Shown here piece after piece: positions 55,259 to 64,000 of a stretch of DNA of 64,000 nucleotides. The translations under genes and the position numbers were made by a program. Position 1 is the first letter of the stretch. The number at the start of each line of letters is the position of its first letter. The DNA comes from Chelydra serpentina (Eukaryota > Chordata > Testudines > Chelydridae): positions 1 to 64,000 of the forward strand of contig JBAIAC010000220.1 in NCBI GenBank assembly GCA_037349315.1, in the 5' to 3' direction. Below the pieces are notes generated by a model that was given only the letters and a program-made list of their open reading frames with translations, had not been told where the DNA came from and made no database searches.

Positions 55259-57068
55259 CTGATGAATTGCTGCGCAATTCAGATCGTTTAGTGAATAATA
55301 CTTAAAATGAGCTTTTCAATTCTTTTCAGTGCTAGAAATTCCAGAACATTTCTCACAATTAGCATTTCAATTTTGTTCACTGCTACTACCAATTTTCCCC
55401 TGAAATCCTATTCCAAAAGCCATTATGCTGCACTGCTGGACTTTCGACAGTGATGGATTAGTAGAAATTCCTTACAATGTGCATTTAATTCCTGTCCACT
55501 CCAATGCCAAATTTCTCAGGGAATCCTTCTCCACATGCCATTATGATGCTCTGGTGGGCTTTTGGTACGGATCCGTTCGTGAGTATACCTCGCAATGAAG
55601 AATTCAATCCTGTTCACTGCTACTGCCAAATGTCTTGAGGAATTATCTTCCAAAAGGTATGATGTTGAATTTCTGGGCTTTTGGAACAGACCGTTTTGTC
55701 ATAAATACTTAAAATGAGCAATTTAATCCTGTTCAATGCTACAGCCAAATTTCTCCTGAAATCCTATTCGAAAAGCCATTATGCTGCACTGCTGGGCTTT
55801 CGACAGTGATGGATTAGAAGAAATAACCCACAATGACCAATTAAAACCTGTTCACTGCTACTGCAAAATTTCTCCTGCAATCCTCTGCCAAAAAGCCATT
55901 ATGATGCACTGCTGGGCTTTAGGTAACGCTGGATTCGTAACAAATTCCTTACAATGAGCCCTTTCAATTCTTTCGCAGATAGTGCCATTTTTCCCTGTGA
56001 AACCTCCTCCAAAATCTCTTTAGATTGTTCTGCTAGTCTTTTGGTAGAGATCAGTTAGTGAAAATTCCTCACAATGAGCATTTCAATCCTGTTCAACGAG
56101 TGCCAAATTGTTCATGGAATCCGCATGAAAAAGCCATGCTGATGCACTGCTGGGGTTTTAGTACAGATCGGTTTGTGAAAATTCCTTGCAATGAGCATTT
56201 CAATCCTGTTCAGTGCTAGTGCCAACTATCTCCTGGAATCCTCCTCCAAAAGCTATTTAAATGTACTGCGGCGATTTTGGTACAGATCCGTTCATGAGAA
56301 TACCTCACTACGAACAATTCAATCCTACTCACTGCAAGTTCCAAATTACTCCTGGAAACCTCTTTGAAACGCCAGTTAGACGTGCTACTACGTTTTCAGT
56401 ACACATTAGTTTATGAAAATGCCTCACAATGAGCATTTCAATTCTGTTCACTGCTACAGACAAATTTAACCAGGAATCCTCCTCCAAAAGCCGTTATGCT
56501 GCACTGGTTGGCTTTCGTACAGATCCGTCCGTGAGAATAGCTCACTACGATCAATTCAATCCTGTTCACTGCAAGTTCCAAATTTCTCCTGGAAGCCTCT
56601 TTCAAACACCCGTTAGACGTGCTGCTGCGCTTCTGGTGCACATCGGTTCGTGAAAATTCCTGACAATGACCCTTTCAATTCTGTTCACTGCTACAAAAAA
56701 ATGTCTCCAAGAATCCTCCTCCAAAAGCCGTTATGCTGCACTGGTTGGCTTTTGGAACAGATCCGTTCGTGAGAATACCTCGCAATGAACAATTCAATCC
56801 TGTTCACTGCTACTGCCAAATTTCTCCAGGAATTATCTTCCAAAAATCATGATGATGCATTGCTGGGCTTTTGGTAGAGTTCTGTTTGTCAAATATACTT
56901 GAAATGAGCATTTAAATCATGTTCACTGATATTGCCAAATTTCTCCTGGAATCCGCCTGCAAAAGATATTTAGATGTACGGCTGCGCTTTTGGTACAAAA
57001 CCGTTTTTGAGAATACCTCACAATGAACAATTCAATCCTGTTCACTGCCACTGCCACTGGTACAGATC
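55259..57068 (-). repeat. Satellite S3, reverse orientation
   Basis: Same satellite family read on the minus strand: GATCCGTTCGTGAGAATACC, CAATTCAATCCTGTTCACTG and AAATTTCTCCTGGAATCCTC are the reverse complements of S1 landmarks. Monomers here carry extra AAAAGCCATTATGCTGCACT variants. Starts at TGATGAATTGCTGCGCAATTC and ends at GGTACAGATCAGTAACCTCC. Confidence 0.9.
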
Positions 57069-57801
57069 AGTAACCTCCACCCTCACCCCCACCCTCACCC
57101 TCAGCCTCACCCTCACCCCCACCCCCACCCCCACCCTCACCCTCAGCCTCACCCTCACCCCCAGCCCCACCCCCACCCTCACCCCCACCCCCACAGCCTC
57201 CTCACCATCACCCCCAGCCTCACCCTCAACCCCACCTCCACCCTCACCCTAACCCTGACCCACACCCTCACCCCCACTCTGACCGTCACAGTCAGCCCCA
57301 CACCCACCCTCATCCTCACACTCACCCCACCGTCACACTTAATCTCACCCCCACCGTCACCCTCACTCTCACCCTCACCCTAACACCCACCAGAACCCTC
57401 ACCCCTACCCCACGCCCACATTCACTCTCACCCTCAAACGCACACCCACGCCCACGCACACCCCCACCCCACCCTTACGCTCACCCTCACCCCCACCGCC
57501 ACTCACGCCCTCAGCCTCACCCTAACCCCCCAACCACACCCACCCCCTCACCCCCACCCCCACCCCCACACCAATCCTCACCTCCACCCCCACCCTCACC
57601 GTCACCCCAACCCTCACTCTAACCCGCACCTCCACCCTCACTGTCACCCTCAAGCCCACCCCCATCCTGACCGCCACCCTCATCCTCGCTTCCACCCCCT
57701 CCCCACCATCACCCTCACGCTCACCCCCACCCCAACCCCCACCACGTCCCTTACCCTCACCGTCACCCCCAACCCACGCCCCACCTCACCCCCACCATCA
57801 C
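57069..57801 (-). repeat. Hexamer array, C-rich on plus
   Basis: TCACCC-type hexamers. With the inverted satellite S3 before it this forms an inverted satellite-plus-array unit. It switches to G-rich at CACCATCACAGGGTGAGG. Confidence 0.9.
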
Positions 57802-58672
57802 AGGGTGAGGGTGAGGGAGAGGGAGAGGCTGTTGGAGGGGGTGCGGGTGAGGGTGAGGGTGGAGGTGGGGGTGGGGTTGGGGATAGGCTTGAGGGTGAGG
57901 GCGAGTGTGGTGGGTGGGAGTGGGGTGAGGGTGAGGGTGAGGTTGGGGCCGAGGGTGGGGGTGGGGGTGAGGATGAGGGTGAGGAGGAGGGTGGGGGTCA
58001 GGGTCAGGGTGACTGTGAGGATGAGGGTGGGGGTGGGGTGAAGGTGAGGGTGAGTGTGGGGGTGGGGGTGGGGGTGAGGGTGAGGGTGAGGGTGAGTGTG
58101 AGGGTGAGAGTGAGGGTGGGGGTGGGAGTGAGGGTGAGGGTGGGGTTGGGGACGAGGTGTGTGTTGGGCTTTGGGTGAGGGTGAGGGTGGGCGTGGGGGT
58201 GGGGGTGAGGGTGAAGGTGACGGTGAGGGTTGGGGTGTGAGTGAGTGTGGGGGTGGGGGTTGGGGTGGGGGTGAGGTTGAGGGTGAGGGTTAGGGTTAAG
58301 GTTAGGGTGAGAGTGAGGGTGAGGGTCGGGGTGGGAGTGAGGGTGAATGTGGAGGTGGGTGTGGGGGTCGGGGTTAGGGTGAGTGTGAGGGTCAGGGTGG
58401 GGGTGGGAGTGAGGGTGAGTCTATGGGGTGAGGGTAGGGGTTGGGGTAGGACTGGGGGTGGGGGTGAGGGTGAAGGTGATACTGACGGTGGGTTTGGCGA
58501 TTAGGGTGAGGGCGGGGGGGGTTGGGTGAGGGTGAGGTTGAAGGTGAAGGTGAGGGTCAGGGTGAGGGTTATGGTTATGGTTATGGTTATGGTTATGGTT
58601 AGGGTGAGAGTGAGAGTGAGGGTGGGGGTGGGGGTGGGGATGAGGGTGAGTGAAGGGTTGGGGTGGGGTTTG
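57802..58672 (+). repeat. Hexamer array, G-rich, last segment
   Basis: GGGTGA-type array ending near GGGTTGGGGTGGGGTTTGG. A run of five GGTTAT hexamers lies at 58566-58598, a clean local expansion of a different hexamer. Confidence 0.92.
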
Positions 58673-59120
58673 GGGTTATTTTGTGAAGTGCAGGGACCAA
58701 CGGGGGATTGAACAGGGGGAACAACACCCCACGATTTTTAAAAATGGGAGGGCTCTGCCTTACCACTTTTTAATGACCGTGAGGGCGAGGGAGGGTGGGG
58801 AGGGGGCGGCGAGCAGTGAGCGGGAGGCGGGTTCTTGGGGGGAAGAGGCAGCGCGGGAGCAGGGCCTTGGGGAGAAGAGGTGGTGCAGGGTCGTGGCCTC
58901 GAGTGGAAGGGATGGGGCTACTCTTCGAGCTCTGGTGACTGCTACTTTTAGGGAGCCTGCGCCGCTCCTGGTGGGACCGCAAGACCTCCCAGAGGAGAGA
59001 GGGCGGCCAGCAGAGCGGGGACAGGGTGGAACGGCAAGTGGCCGGCAATATGGCCAGACAGCGGAGGGAGAAAGGGGCTTTCCCCCCAGGAGGTGAGAGG
59101 TGAACTCTGCAGCTGGGTTG
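58673..59120. other. GC-rich sequence at the array edge
   Basis: No gene recognised. 58795-58925 contains imperfect units of about 30 bp such as GGGGGGAAGAGGCAGCGC, GGGGAGAAGAGGTGGTGC and GTGGAAGGGATGGGGC, reminiscent of a GC-rich interspersed repeat common in turtle DNA (recalled, not searched). GTGAG motifs follow (59091, 59142) but no exon can be supported. Confidence 0.4.
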
Positions 59121-59976
59121 TCATTGATCTAGGACAACAACGGTGAGTGAGGTGCAGTGAAGGATGGGGCACAACAAAAGAGCTTTTAGTTTCTGGATTT
59201 AACAATCCTGCTCCCTGGTGGGAGCTCCACCACCTGCCGTATTCGCATCGCGAATGTGAAGAACAAGACTCCAACCCCTCATTCGTCCCTGGCCTGGAGC
59301 ACCAGAAATACGGGCCCTTCCTCCAGTCACCCTCTGCCCATCGAGATTAACCTATAGTCGTTAATGTGCATTTCCTGATCACCCACCATGTCCAAGTCCA
59401 GCTGCTCCAAGGCACTGAACATCGAGTGCCTCCTCCTGGGGCCCCCGAATCCCTGCCACGTTCCACATGGCCACGTTTTCAGATGCTCCTTCCCCGGTAC
59501 TGCCCTCGCTCAGCTGTGCAGAGGAGCTTCCGTACCCAGTCCCTGCCCTTCACTGCCCAGCACTCCCTCTGGCAACATCTCCGAGGGCCACCCTGCCTCT
59601 CCCCATCCTATTGGGTCAACCAATAAGTCACGTGGAACAGTCAGCGCCCATCCCTCATTGCCCTCCAAAAGCGTGGGAGAAAAACTCAGAGGGGAGGAGC
59701 CCTCCCCGCTCCCTTGAAGCTCCCAAGTGCCTTTCTCCATAGGTGAACATTCACCTCACTCTGAGCACCCCACCTCTTCTGCTGCTGATTCCCCTTCCTT
59801 CCCTTCCCCGGCCATCTCTGCTTGATCCAACACTGCAAAACGGTTGCTCTGGGGAAGTGCCATACTGCCTACCGCAACCGCAGCTGGCAACATGATGCCA
59901 CATGACCCCCTTGCAGCCAGAGGGACATTAACAACTCCAGAAGGCTTTCTTTCCTGCCTCTCCCTTCAGGAAACCT
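59121..59976. other. No recognised feature
   Basis: Ordinary-composition DNA. Overlapping open frames of 60-110 codons on both strands lack domain signals or a consistent frame; I see no RNA gene or repeat here. Confidence 0.5.
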
Positions 59977-60729
59977 TCACAAAAGTCTCCTTGTGACTCT
60001 GCTCTCCTCCCGCCTGCGCCTGGTGGGGTCAGACATCTCACCACCCAGCTGGGCCCCGTCACCCTGTTCCTGGTTACATGGGGATGGTCCGGGCCCTGTT
60101 ACCCCAGCCAGCACTTCACCAGGGGCCTCGCCTGAATGTGCTCCCGTCCCTACCCCTCTGCTTCCCTCACTCTTCTGCACTAGCTCCTCCAGGCTCACTG
60201 TGCTACCCCTGGGTCCACTGCTCTGCCCATCCCTGAGGCATGGACCCTCCACTCCTTTGACTTCTGAGGATGGTGTCTGCCTGGCCACTCCTGTACCCTG
60301 TTCCCTTGCTTCCTGAGCACACTCCACCTGCACGCGTGCGCCTCTCGGATATGTCACGCCTCTGGCCAACTGAGGTACACGTGTCCCTGCCTCCCACACA
60401 CATTGCAACGATCCCCTGCTGGCAGTCCTCCGTCCTGTGCTCCAGGGACTCCCAGCACAGACAGCGCCGGCTAGAGCACCCGGAACTGAAGCGCTCGGAT
60501 GAGCAGCAGCTGAAGCAGGCCTTAGGCTGTCCCAGACATAACCCCGCTCTGACCCAACGTAAAACATATTTGGAACATGTCGTAACTGATCACCCTCGTG
60601 CCTTAAAAGCTCAGCTGTCTCCCAGAATTCACCCGTCCACAACTCGAATTGCAATTGGGCACAGCACTGGCCTCTGACTTGGGCAGGGGGCGGAGCCTTG
60701 CAGGGGAGGAGGCGGGGCTTACATTTCAC
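59977..60729 (-). pseudogene. LINE ORF1-like relic with CCHC knuckles (Tx1-type)
   Basis: Minus strand. One frame (from 60729) includes LRHVPNMFYVGSERGYVW, which resembles the segment before the zinc knuckles in ORF1 of Tx1-type LINEs and in ZCCHC3-like proteins. At about 60532 the similarity moves to another frame (GQPKACFSCCS, then CLCWESLEHRTEDC), and at 60379-60408 to a third (CNVCGRQGHV, with Trp where the last Cys should be). Two or three frameshifts therefore break it. The remaining frame down to 59977 is Gly/Pro/Ser-rich and unrecognised. The call rests on motif memory; family placement is uncertain. Confidence 0.5.
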
Positions 60730-60770
60730 TGAGACGGTGCAGGGGGTGGGGCCACAGAGAGCAGCAGGGA
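60655..60770. promoter_or_regulatory. GC-box cluster upstream of the LINE relic
   Basis: GGGGGCGGAGCC, AGGCGGGGCTTAC and GGGGGTGGGGCC occur within 80 bp, upstream of the minus-strand ORF1 relic. Could be part of the LINE 5' region or chance GC-rich sequence. Confidence 0.3.
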
Positions 60771-60849
60771 TTCATGGTGAGGGGGGCACAGCTCCCCCAA
60801 TCTTCTGTCTACCCCACATCAGCCCCCCACCACTGGGAAGAGGCTGGCA

Positions 60850-61014
60850 CTGCCCCTGCTGGCCACAGCTTGTCACTTCTCCTCCTTGAGAAACACTCTT
60901 TGTGCCATACCCCGACTGGCCACCGGGTGCCGCTGCTGCTCCAGGGGATAGAGTCTGTGCATTACCCCGAGTGGCCACCGAGTGTCGCTGCTGCTCCAGG
61001 GGGAAGAGTCTGTT
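60850..61014 (+). repeat. Three imperfect tandem units of about 55 bp
   Basis: Units at 60850-60906, 60907-60960 and 60961-61014 share CCCCGA.TGGCCACCG.GTG, CGCTGCTGCTCCAGGGG and GAGTCTGT. The first is the most diverged. Confidence 0.65.
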
Positions 61015-61157
61015 CTCTTTAGCCCCGTAGTGTGCACCTGCCCTTAGGCTCTCTACACTCACATCTGCTGTAGCACTTTGCAGCAGACAGTCACTGCGGC
61101 GATGGAAGGTGTTTCCCATCACTGGAGTAGTCAGGTTGGCGGAAGAATTCTTCCTCC

Positions 61158-61265
61158 CATCTAGCGCTATCTACGCCAGGGCTCCGCTCAGCTGAACTAC
61201 ATTGGTTAGGAGGGTGGATTTTTCACCCGCAGAGAGAGGTAGCTATGCAGTTAAGTGTCCAGAAT
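61158..61265. repeat. Possible palindromic interspersed repeat fragment
   Basis: TAGCGCTATCTACGCC, then GGTGGATTTTTCACCC and GGTAGCTATGCAGTTAAG, resemble a short palindromic DNA-transposon-like repeat found in turtle genomes (recalled). The centre GGGTG..TTTTTCACCC is inverted, but the arms here are weakly complementary. Confidence 0.35.
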
Positions 61266-61807
61266 ACATCAGCCCAGCTCCCGCCCCAGCCTAGTGCCCC
61301 AGCCCCCTCCCAGCCCCAGAGTGGGCTGCGTGGCCCCAGCCACCCCAGAACCGGAGCGCCGGGATGTCAGGTTATGGGGCCCCGACTAGACCTGCCATTG
61401 ACTCGCGTGGCTCTGCTCCATCAGCCGGGGCGGGCCAGGCTGCAGACGTGACTCAGGCGTGGGCAGCATGGCCACGCTCCCCTGACGAGGCATGAAGCAG
61501 GCCAAGAGCTTTGTGCAGCCCACAGGGAAGCGGGAGGGAGGCGTCTTCGAGCCGGCGAGTCTCGTCCGTTTCTCCCTTGCCGCTTGGGCGGAGGCGGGAA
61601 GGGAGCGAAACATGCCCGGCTGAAGGTTTTGCGCTCGGCCTTGAGGATTAAGCCCGAGCCCCCGGCCTGGCTGCTGGGAGATGGGTTTCTGAGTCACATC
61701 CAGCGCACTCTTTGGACCACCAGATGGGAGCAGTGAGGCCAAGAGGGACGGTGTTGAGGCAGCAAAAGGGGCTCTTCAGGGTCGAGGAAACAGCACGGGG
61801 CTGCCAC
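61266..61807. other. No recognised feature
   Basis: GC-rich, with a 118-codon open frame on minus (61386-61742) showing no domain. Nothing else supported. Confidence 0.5.
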
Positions 61808-61881
61808 CGTCCCTGGGTAGGTGCGAACCACCAGCCTGTCGGTTAACAGTCGAACGCGCTGACCCATTGCGCCACATAGAT
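61808..61881 (-). tRNA. tRNA-Asn-like (GTT), probable pseudogene
   Basis: Minus strand reads like vertebrate tRNA-Asn: TGTGGCGCAATGGG.CAGCGC (D arm, box A), anticodon loop CTGTTAA with GTT, GGTGGTTCGCACCTACC (T arm, box B) and CAGGGAC at the 3' acceptor side. Mismatches in the acceptor 5' strand (ATCTATG) and at both ends of the anticodon stem (TTCGA / CCGAC) suggest decay. No run of four T was looked for beyond the 3' end. Confidence 0.75.
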
Positions 61882-61998
61882 ACAAGTCTGCTGTTACCAA
61901 GGCTGCTGCCTCCCAGCCGGTGCATCTGCCTGCCAGTGCTAGAGCTCACACGGTCCGGATGCTGGAGGCTGGGTACTGGATACGGCAGGTAAAGAGGC

Positions 61999-62069
61999 AG
62001 CAGAGTGCCGCCGGAGACACCTGCTGGCCTATAAAGCAGAGGTTGATGGATCGAAACCATCCTCTGCTA
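61999..62069 (+). tRNA. Initiator tRNA-Met-like, pseudogene
   Basis: AGCAGAG at the 5' end pairs with CTCTGCT at the 3' end, and GATGGATCGAAACCATC is an initiator-type T arm, including the AUCG loop character. The middle is degraded: the anticodon stem cannot pair in register and the loop reads CCTATAA (TAT instead of CAT). Alternative pairing CTGCT/AGCAG is possible. Identity rests on the ends, so pseudogene. Confidence 0.75.
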
Positions 62070-62911
62070 GGCATGTGCTTCTTTCTTTTTGCTCTGGACC
62101 TTCAAGCGAGGCAGCGACCAGCAGAGCGCCAAGAGCCTAGGCCATGAGGCAAGAGGTGGCTGAGGCGGTGGCCTGCCAGGGAGCTCCCCGGCCCCTCTGG
62201 CTGCCTGGGCTGAAGGCAAGAGACAGGCCTGGGTGTGGTGAGGGCTCTTGTCCTGGCCTGAGGCAGCAGTGCATCCTCGTCCCCTTTTCCCACCCACACC
62301 GGCAGGCGGTTGCTGTGGGAGAGCACTAGGGAGGCTCTCGGGATGCTGGGGAGCTCCATGTGGCTGTCAGATTTTACACTTGGATTAAACCCGAGTCCCC
62401 AACGTGGCTGCTCGGGAGCTCCCAGAAGTGATTAAGGGACAGAAACTCCTAAGTGCCCTTAGTAACAAGGGTTTGGGGTTCACGAGGCCGGTAACGGGGT
62501 CACCATGTCGGCCTTGTAACTCTGGGTGTCAGGTCGCTGTGTAGCTTTGATCTAGAGCTCTGATGCCAATGACCGACCAGCAGCCCACAGCCTCACCCTG
62601 GGTCTGCCCCACCTGGTTACTCCTCGCAGGCTGACCTGACCCCCCTTCCAGTCCTGGATTCACCCCCCAATCATCCTACTGCCACTCCGAGCCACAGACG
62701 TGGAGCCGCTGACGGAGGGAGCTGGGACTCTAGGATGGGGTTCTTCTCGAAAGATGGCTGGCAGAAAGGTGGGGCTCAGCTCTGTCAGCGACCTGCCCCG
62801 GTGACAGGGGATGTGAGATTTCTGTAAGTGCATAAAGCGGGTATTTGGCTTCCAAGTGAATGTGAGGAATGTGCAATTATGAGAGGGAATTTTTGTGTTT
62901 CATTTGTTTCC
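62070..62911. other. No recognised feature
   Basis: About 840 bp without a supported gene or repeat; open frames below 86 codons on both strands show no domain. Confidence 0.5.
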
Positions 62912-63153
62912 ACTTCAGTGGGCTAATGGCCACGGGGAAGGATAGCTCAGTGGTTTGAGCGTTGGCCTCCTATACCCAGGGTTGTGAGTTCAATTCTTGA
63001 GGGGGCCATTTAGGGATCGGGGGCAAAACTTGGGGTCTGGTCCTGCTTTGAGCAGCGGTTTGGACTAAATGATCTCTTAAGGTCCCTTCTGACCCTGATA
63101 TTCTATAATTCTATGGAAACCAGAGATCGTTGGTTCAAGTCCCGCCTGGGGTG
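62912..63153 (+). pseudogene. tRNA-Arg-like gene split by a SINE
   Basis: Left part ACTTCAGTGGGCTAATGG (62912-62929) resembles the acceptor 5' strand and D arm of tRNA-Arg (CCT type). Right part AGAGATCGTTGGTTCAAGTC and CCGCCTGGGGTG (63123-63153) resembles its variable loop, T arm and 3' acceptor strand. The two acceptor strands (62912-62918 and 63146-63152) pair at all seven positions, two as G-T. The SINE lies between, where the anticodon arm should be; the 5' half of that arm and the anticodon are not visible. Confidence 0.55.
62934..63116 (+). mobile_element. tRNA-headed SINE with CR1 tail, second copy
   Basis: Same family as 46060-46247: box A TAGCTCAGTGG (62943-62953), box B GAGTTCAATTC (62986-62996), CR1-type 3' end with TTCTATAATTCTATG. 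More diverged than the first copy (GATCTCTTAAGGTCCCTTCT). Exact ends and target duplication are unclear. Confidence 0.9.
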
Positions 63154-63566
63154 AAAAAGCTGTTTTCTGCCTGTATATTGCAAAGAAACCTTGGTCTTAG
63201 TTTCAAGGAAGCTGGGAGATGTTTGAACACAAAGTTCTGGATCCTCCAATACGCTGGGGGGCTTTGGCCAAGTTGGTGCAGCCCTTGGCGCCTCTGGTTA
63301 GCATTGGTGTGCAGTTCATTTCCCCACCTCATGGGGGCACTGTGCATTTCCAGGCAGGAGAAGTGGTGTAAGCATCATCATTAGTATTAACCAACCAAGG
63401 GGAAGAGCTGCCCTGTCACTCTCCTGGCTTGTTTTTGGGATGGCCTCTCCCACCTGGCTCCCAACTCCAGCTAACGGCAGCAGCTGCTGTTGTCTCTGTT
63501 TCGCCTTCTCCCAGGAAGCGGGGCTGCCCCAGAGACTTATCTGTGACAAGTTTGGTTTGAGGCAGG
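63154..63566. other. No recognised feature
   Basis: Ordinary sequence up to the LTR start; no gene or repeat supported. Confidence 0.5.
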
Positions 63567-64000
63567 TGTGACGGGTTGGGTCACAGAGACCTGCTTGGTG
63601 CTGCCACCTGGTGTGCCAAGGCTACTTTTACCCCTGCTTCCAGGCCTTTTCCACCTAGAGACTCCCGAATCCTGTCTGTTTTGAGCCAGATTCCACTGAT
63701 CTGCTGCAAACACAGACTCCGGTCCGAGCCAAGTCAACTAATCATGCTTAGGCTCCTGGAAGTGCTCTTGCCTTTGACACCCAGGTGCCCAGCTCCCTAA
63801 GCGGTCTAAACCCTTAATACATCCGTTTTACCCTGCATAAGGCTTATACAGGGTAAACTCATAAATAGTTCGCCTTCTATTTCAAAGATAGAAAGATATG
63901 CAAAGCTGTTTGCTTTCCCCAGGTAACAACTCGTACTCAAGGAAACTTAATAAGTAAAAAGTGATTTTAATAAGTACAGAAAATAGGATTTAAATGATTT
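63567..64000 (-). repeat. Partial LTR of the nested-element family, cut by the window end
   Basis: Begins TGTGACGGGTTGGG (the 3' terminus of the LTR, reversed) and matches the reverse complement of 39842-40276, including the GTTTACCCTGTATAAG palindrome and the GCAGCACCAAGCAGG segment, with scattered differences. The rest of the LTR and any element lie beyond the window. Confidence 0.88.

Noticed and set aside
58948..59274. Open frames near 59 kb with nearby GTGAGT as exons of a host gene
   Set aside because: No coherent coding frame or recognisable protein; GTGAG is also frequent in the array-like neighbourhood.
61386..61742. A 118-codon minus frame as a host gene
   Set aside because: No domain, no supporting splice pattern, overlapping frames of similar size on the other strand.

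Overview
The window looks like a repeat-only stretch of a vertebrate genome, most likely a turtle (probably a cryptodire). Three things point there: a CR1 LINE ending in ATTCTATG octamers, tRNA-headed SINEs that carry the same CR1 tail, and Ty3/Gypsy elements of a reptilian type. I see no intact host protein-coding gene. The dominant component is a degenerate hexamer array, GGGTGA and variants, related to but distinct from the telomere repeat TTAGGG; a few true TTAGGG runs are embedded in it. This suggests a subtelomeric, pericentromeric or microchromosomal setting.

Layout: 1-845 G-rich array; 846-6604 Ty3/Gypsy copy A (minus strand, two LTRs); 6605-9920 G-rich array; 9921-12600 the array with opposite polarity (C-rich); 12601-13035 G-rich; 13036-18660 AT-richer satellite of about 119-bp monomers with a 680-bp higher-order repeat; 18661-23335 array (C-rich at 19033-19466); 23336-26240 CR1 split by a solo LTR; 26241-28718 G-rich; 28719-34511 Ty3/Gypsy copy B; 34512-35815 G-rich; 35816-44186 Ty3/Gypsy copy C, truncated and interrupted by a second LTR element on the plus strand (36480-40276); 44187-47660 G-rich with a SINE; 47661-49320 C-rich; 49321-49715 G-rich; 49716-52460 satellite; 52461-55258 G-rich; 55259-57068 satellite in reverse orientation; 57069-57801 C-rich; 57802-58672 G-rich; 58673-63566 low-copy-looking DNA with a LINE ORF1 relic, three tRNA-like relics and a SINE; 63567-64000 part of another LTR of the second element's family.

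The Ty3/Gypsy copies run gag, protease, integrase, reverse transcriptase, RNase H. Integrase before reverse transcriptase is the Ty1/Copia order, known within Ty3/Gypsy from the Gmr1 group. The gag capsids of both LTR families contain a region resembling the SCAN domain. Copies A, B and C share lesions and flanking array, so they multiplied by segmental duplication of the array rather than by separate transposition. Copy A looks mosaic, B-like on its left and C-like on its right.

The block around copy A (array, element, array, polarity switch, satellite) is repeated around copies B and C. A SINE present in the second block (46060-46247) has an intact empty site in the first (8612-8619). The very long ORFs in the arrays follow from the hexamer period (Val-Arg, Gly-Glu, Ser-Pro, His-Pro and Thr-Leu repeats) and are not listed as genes.
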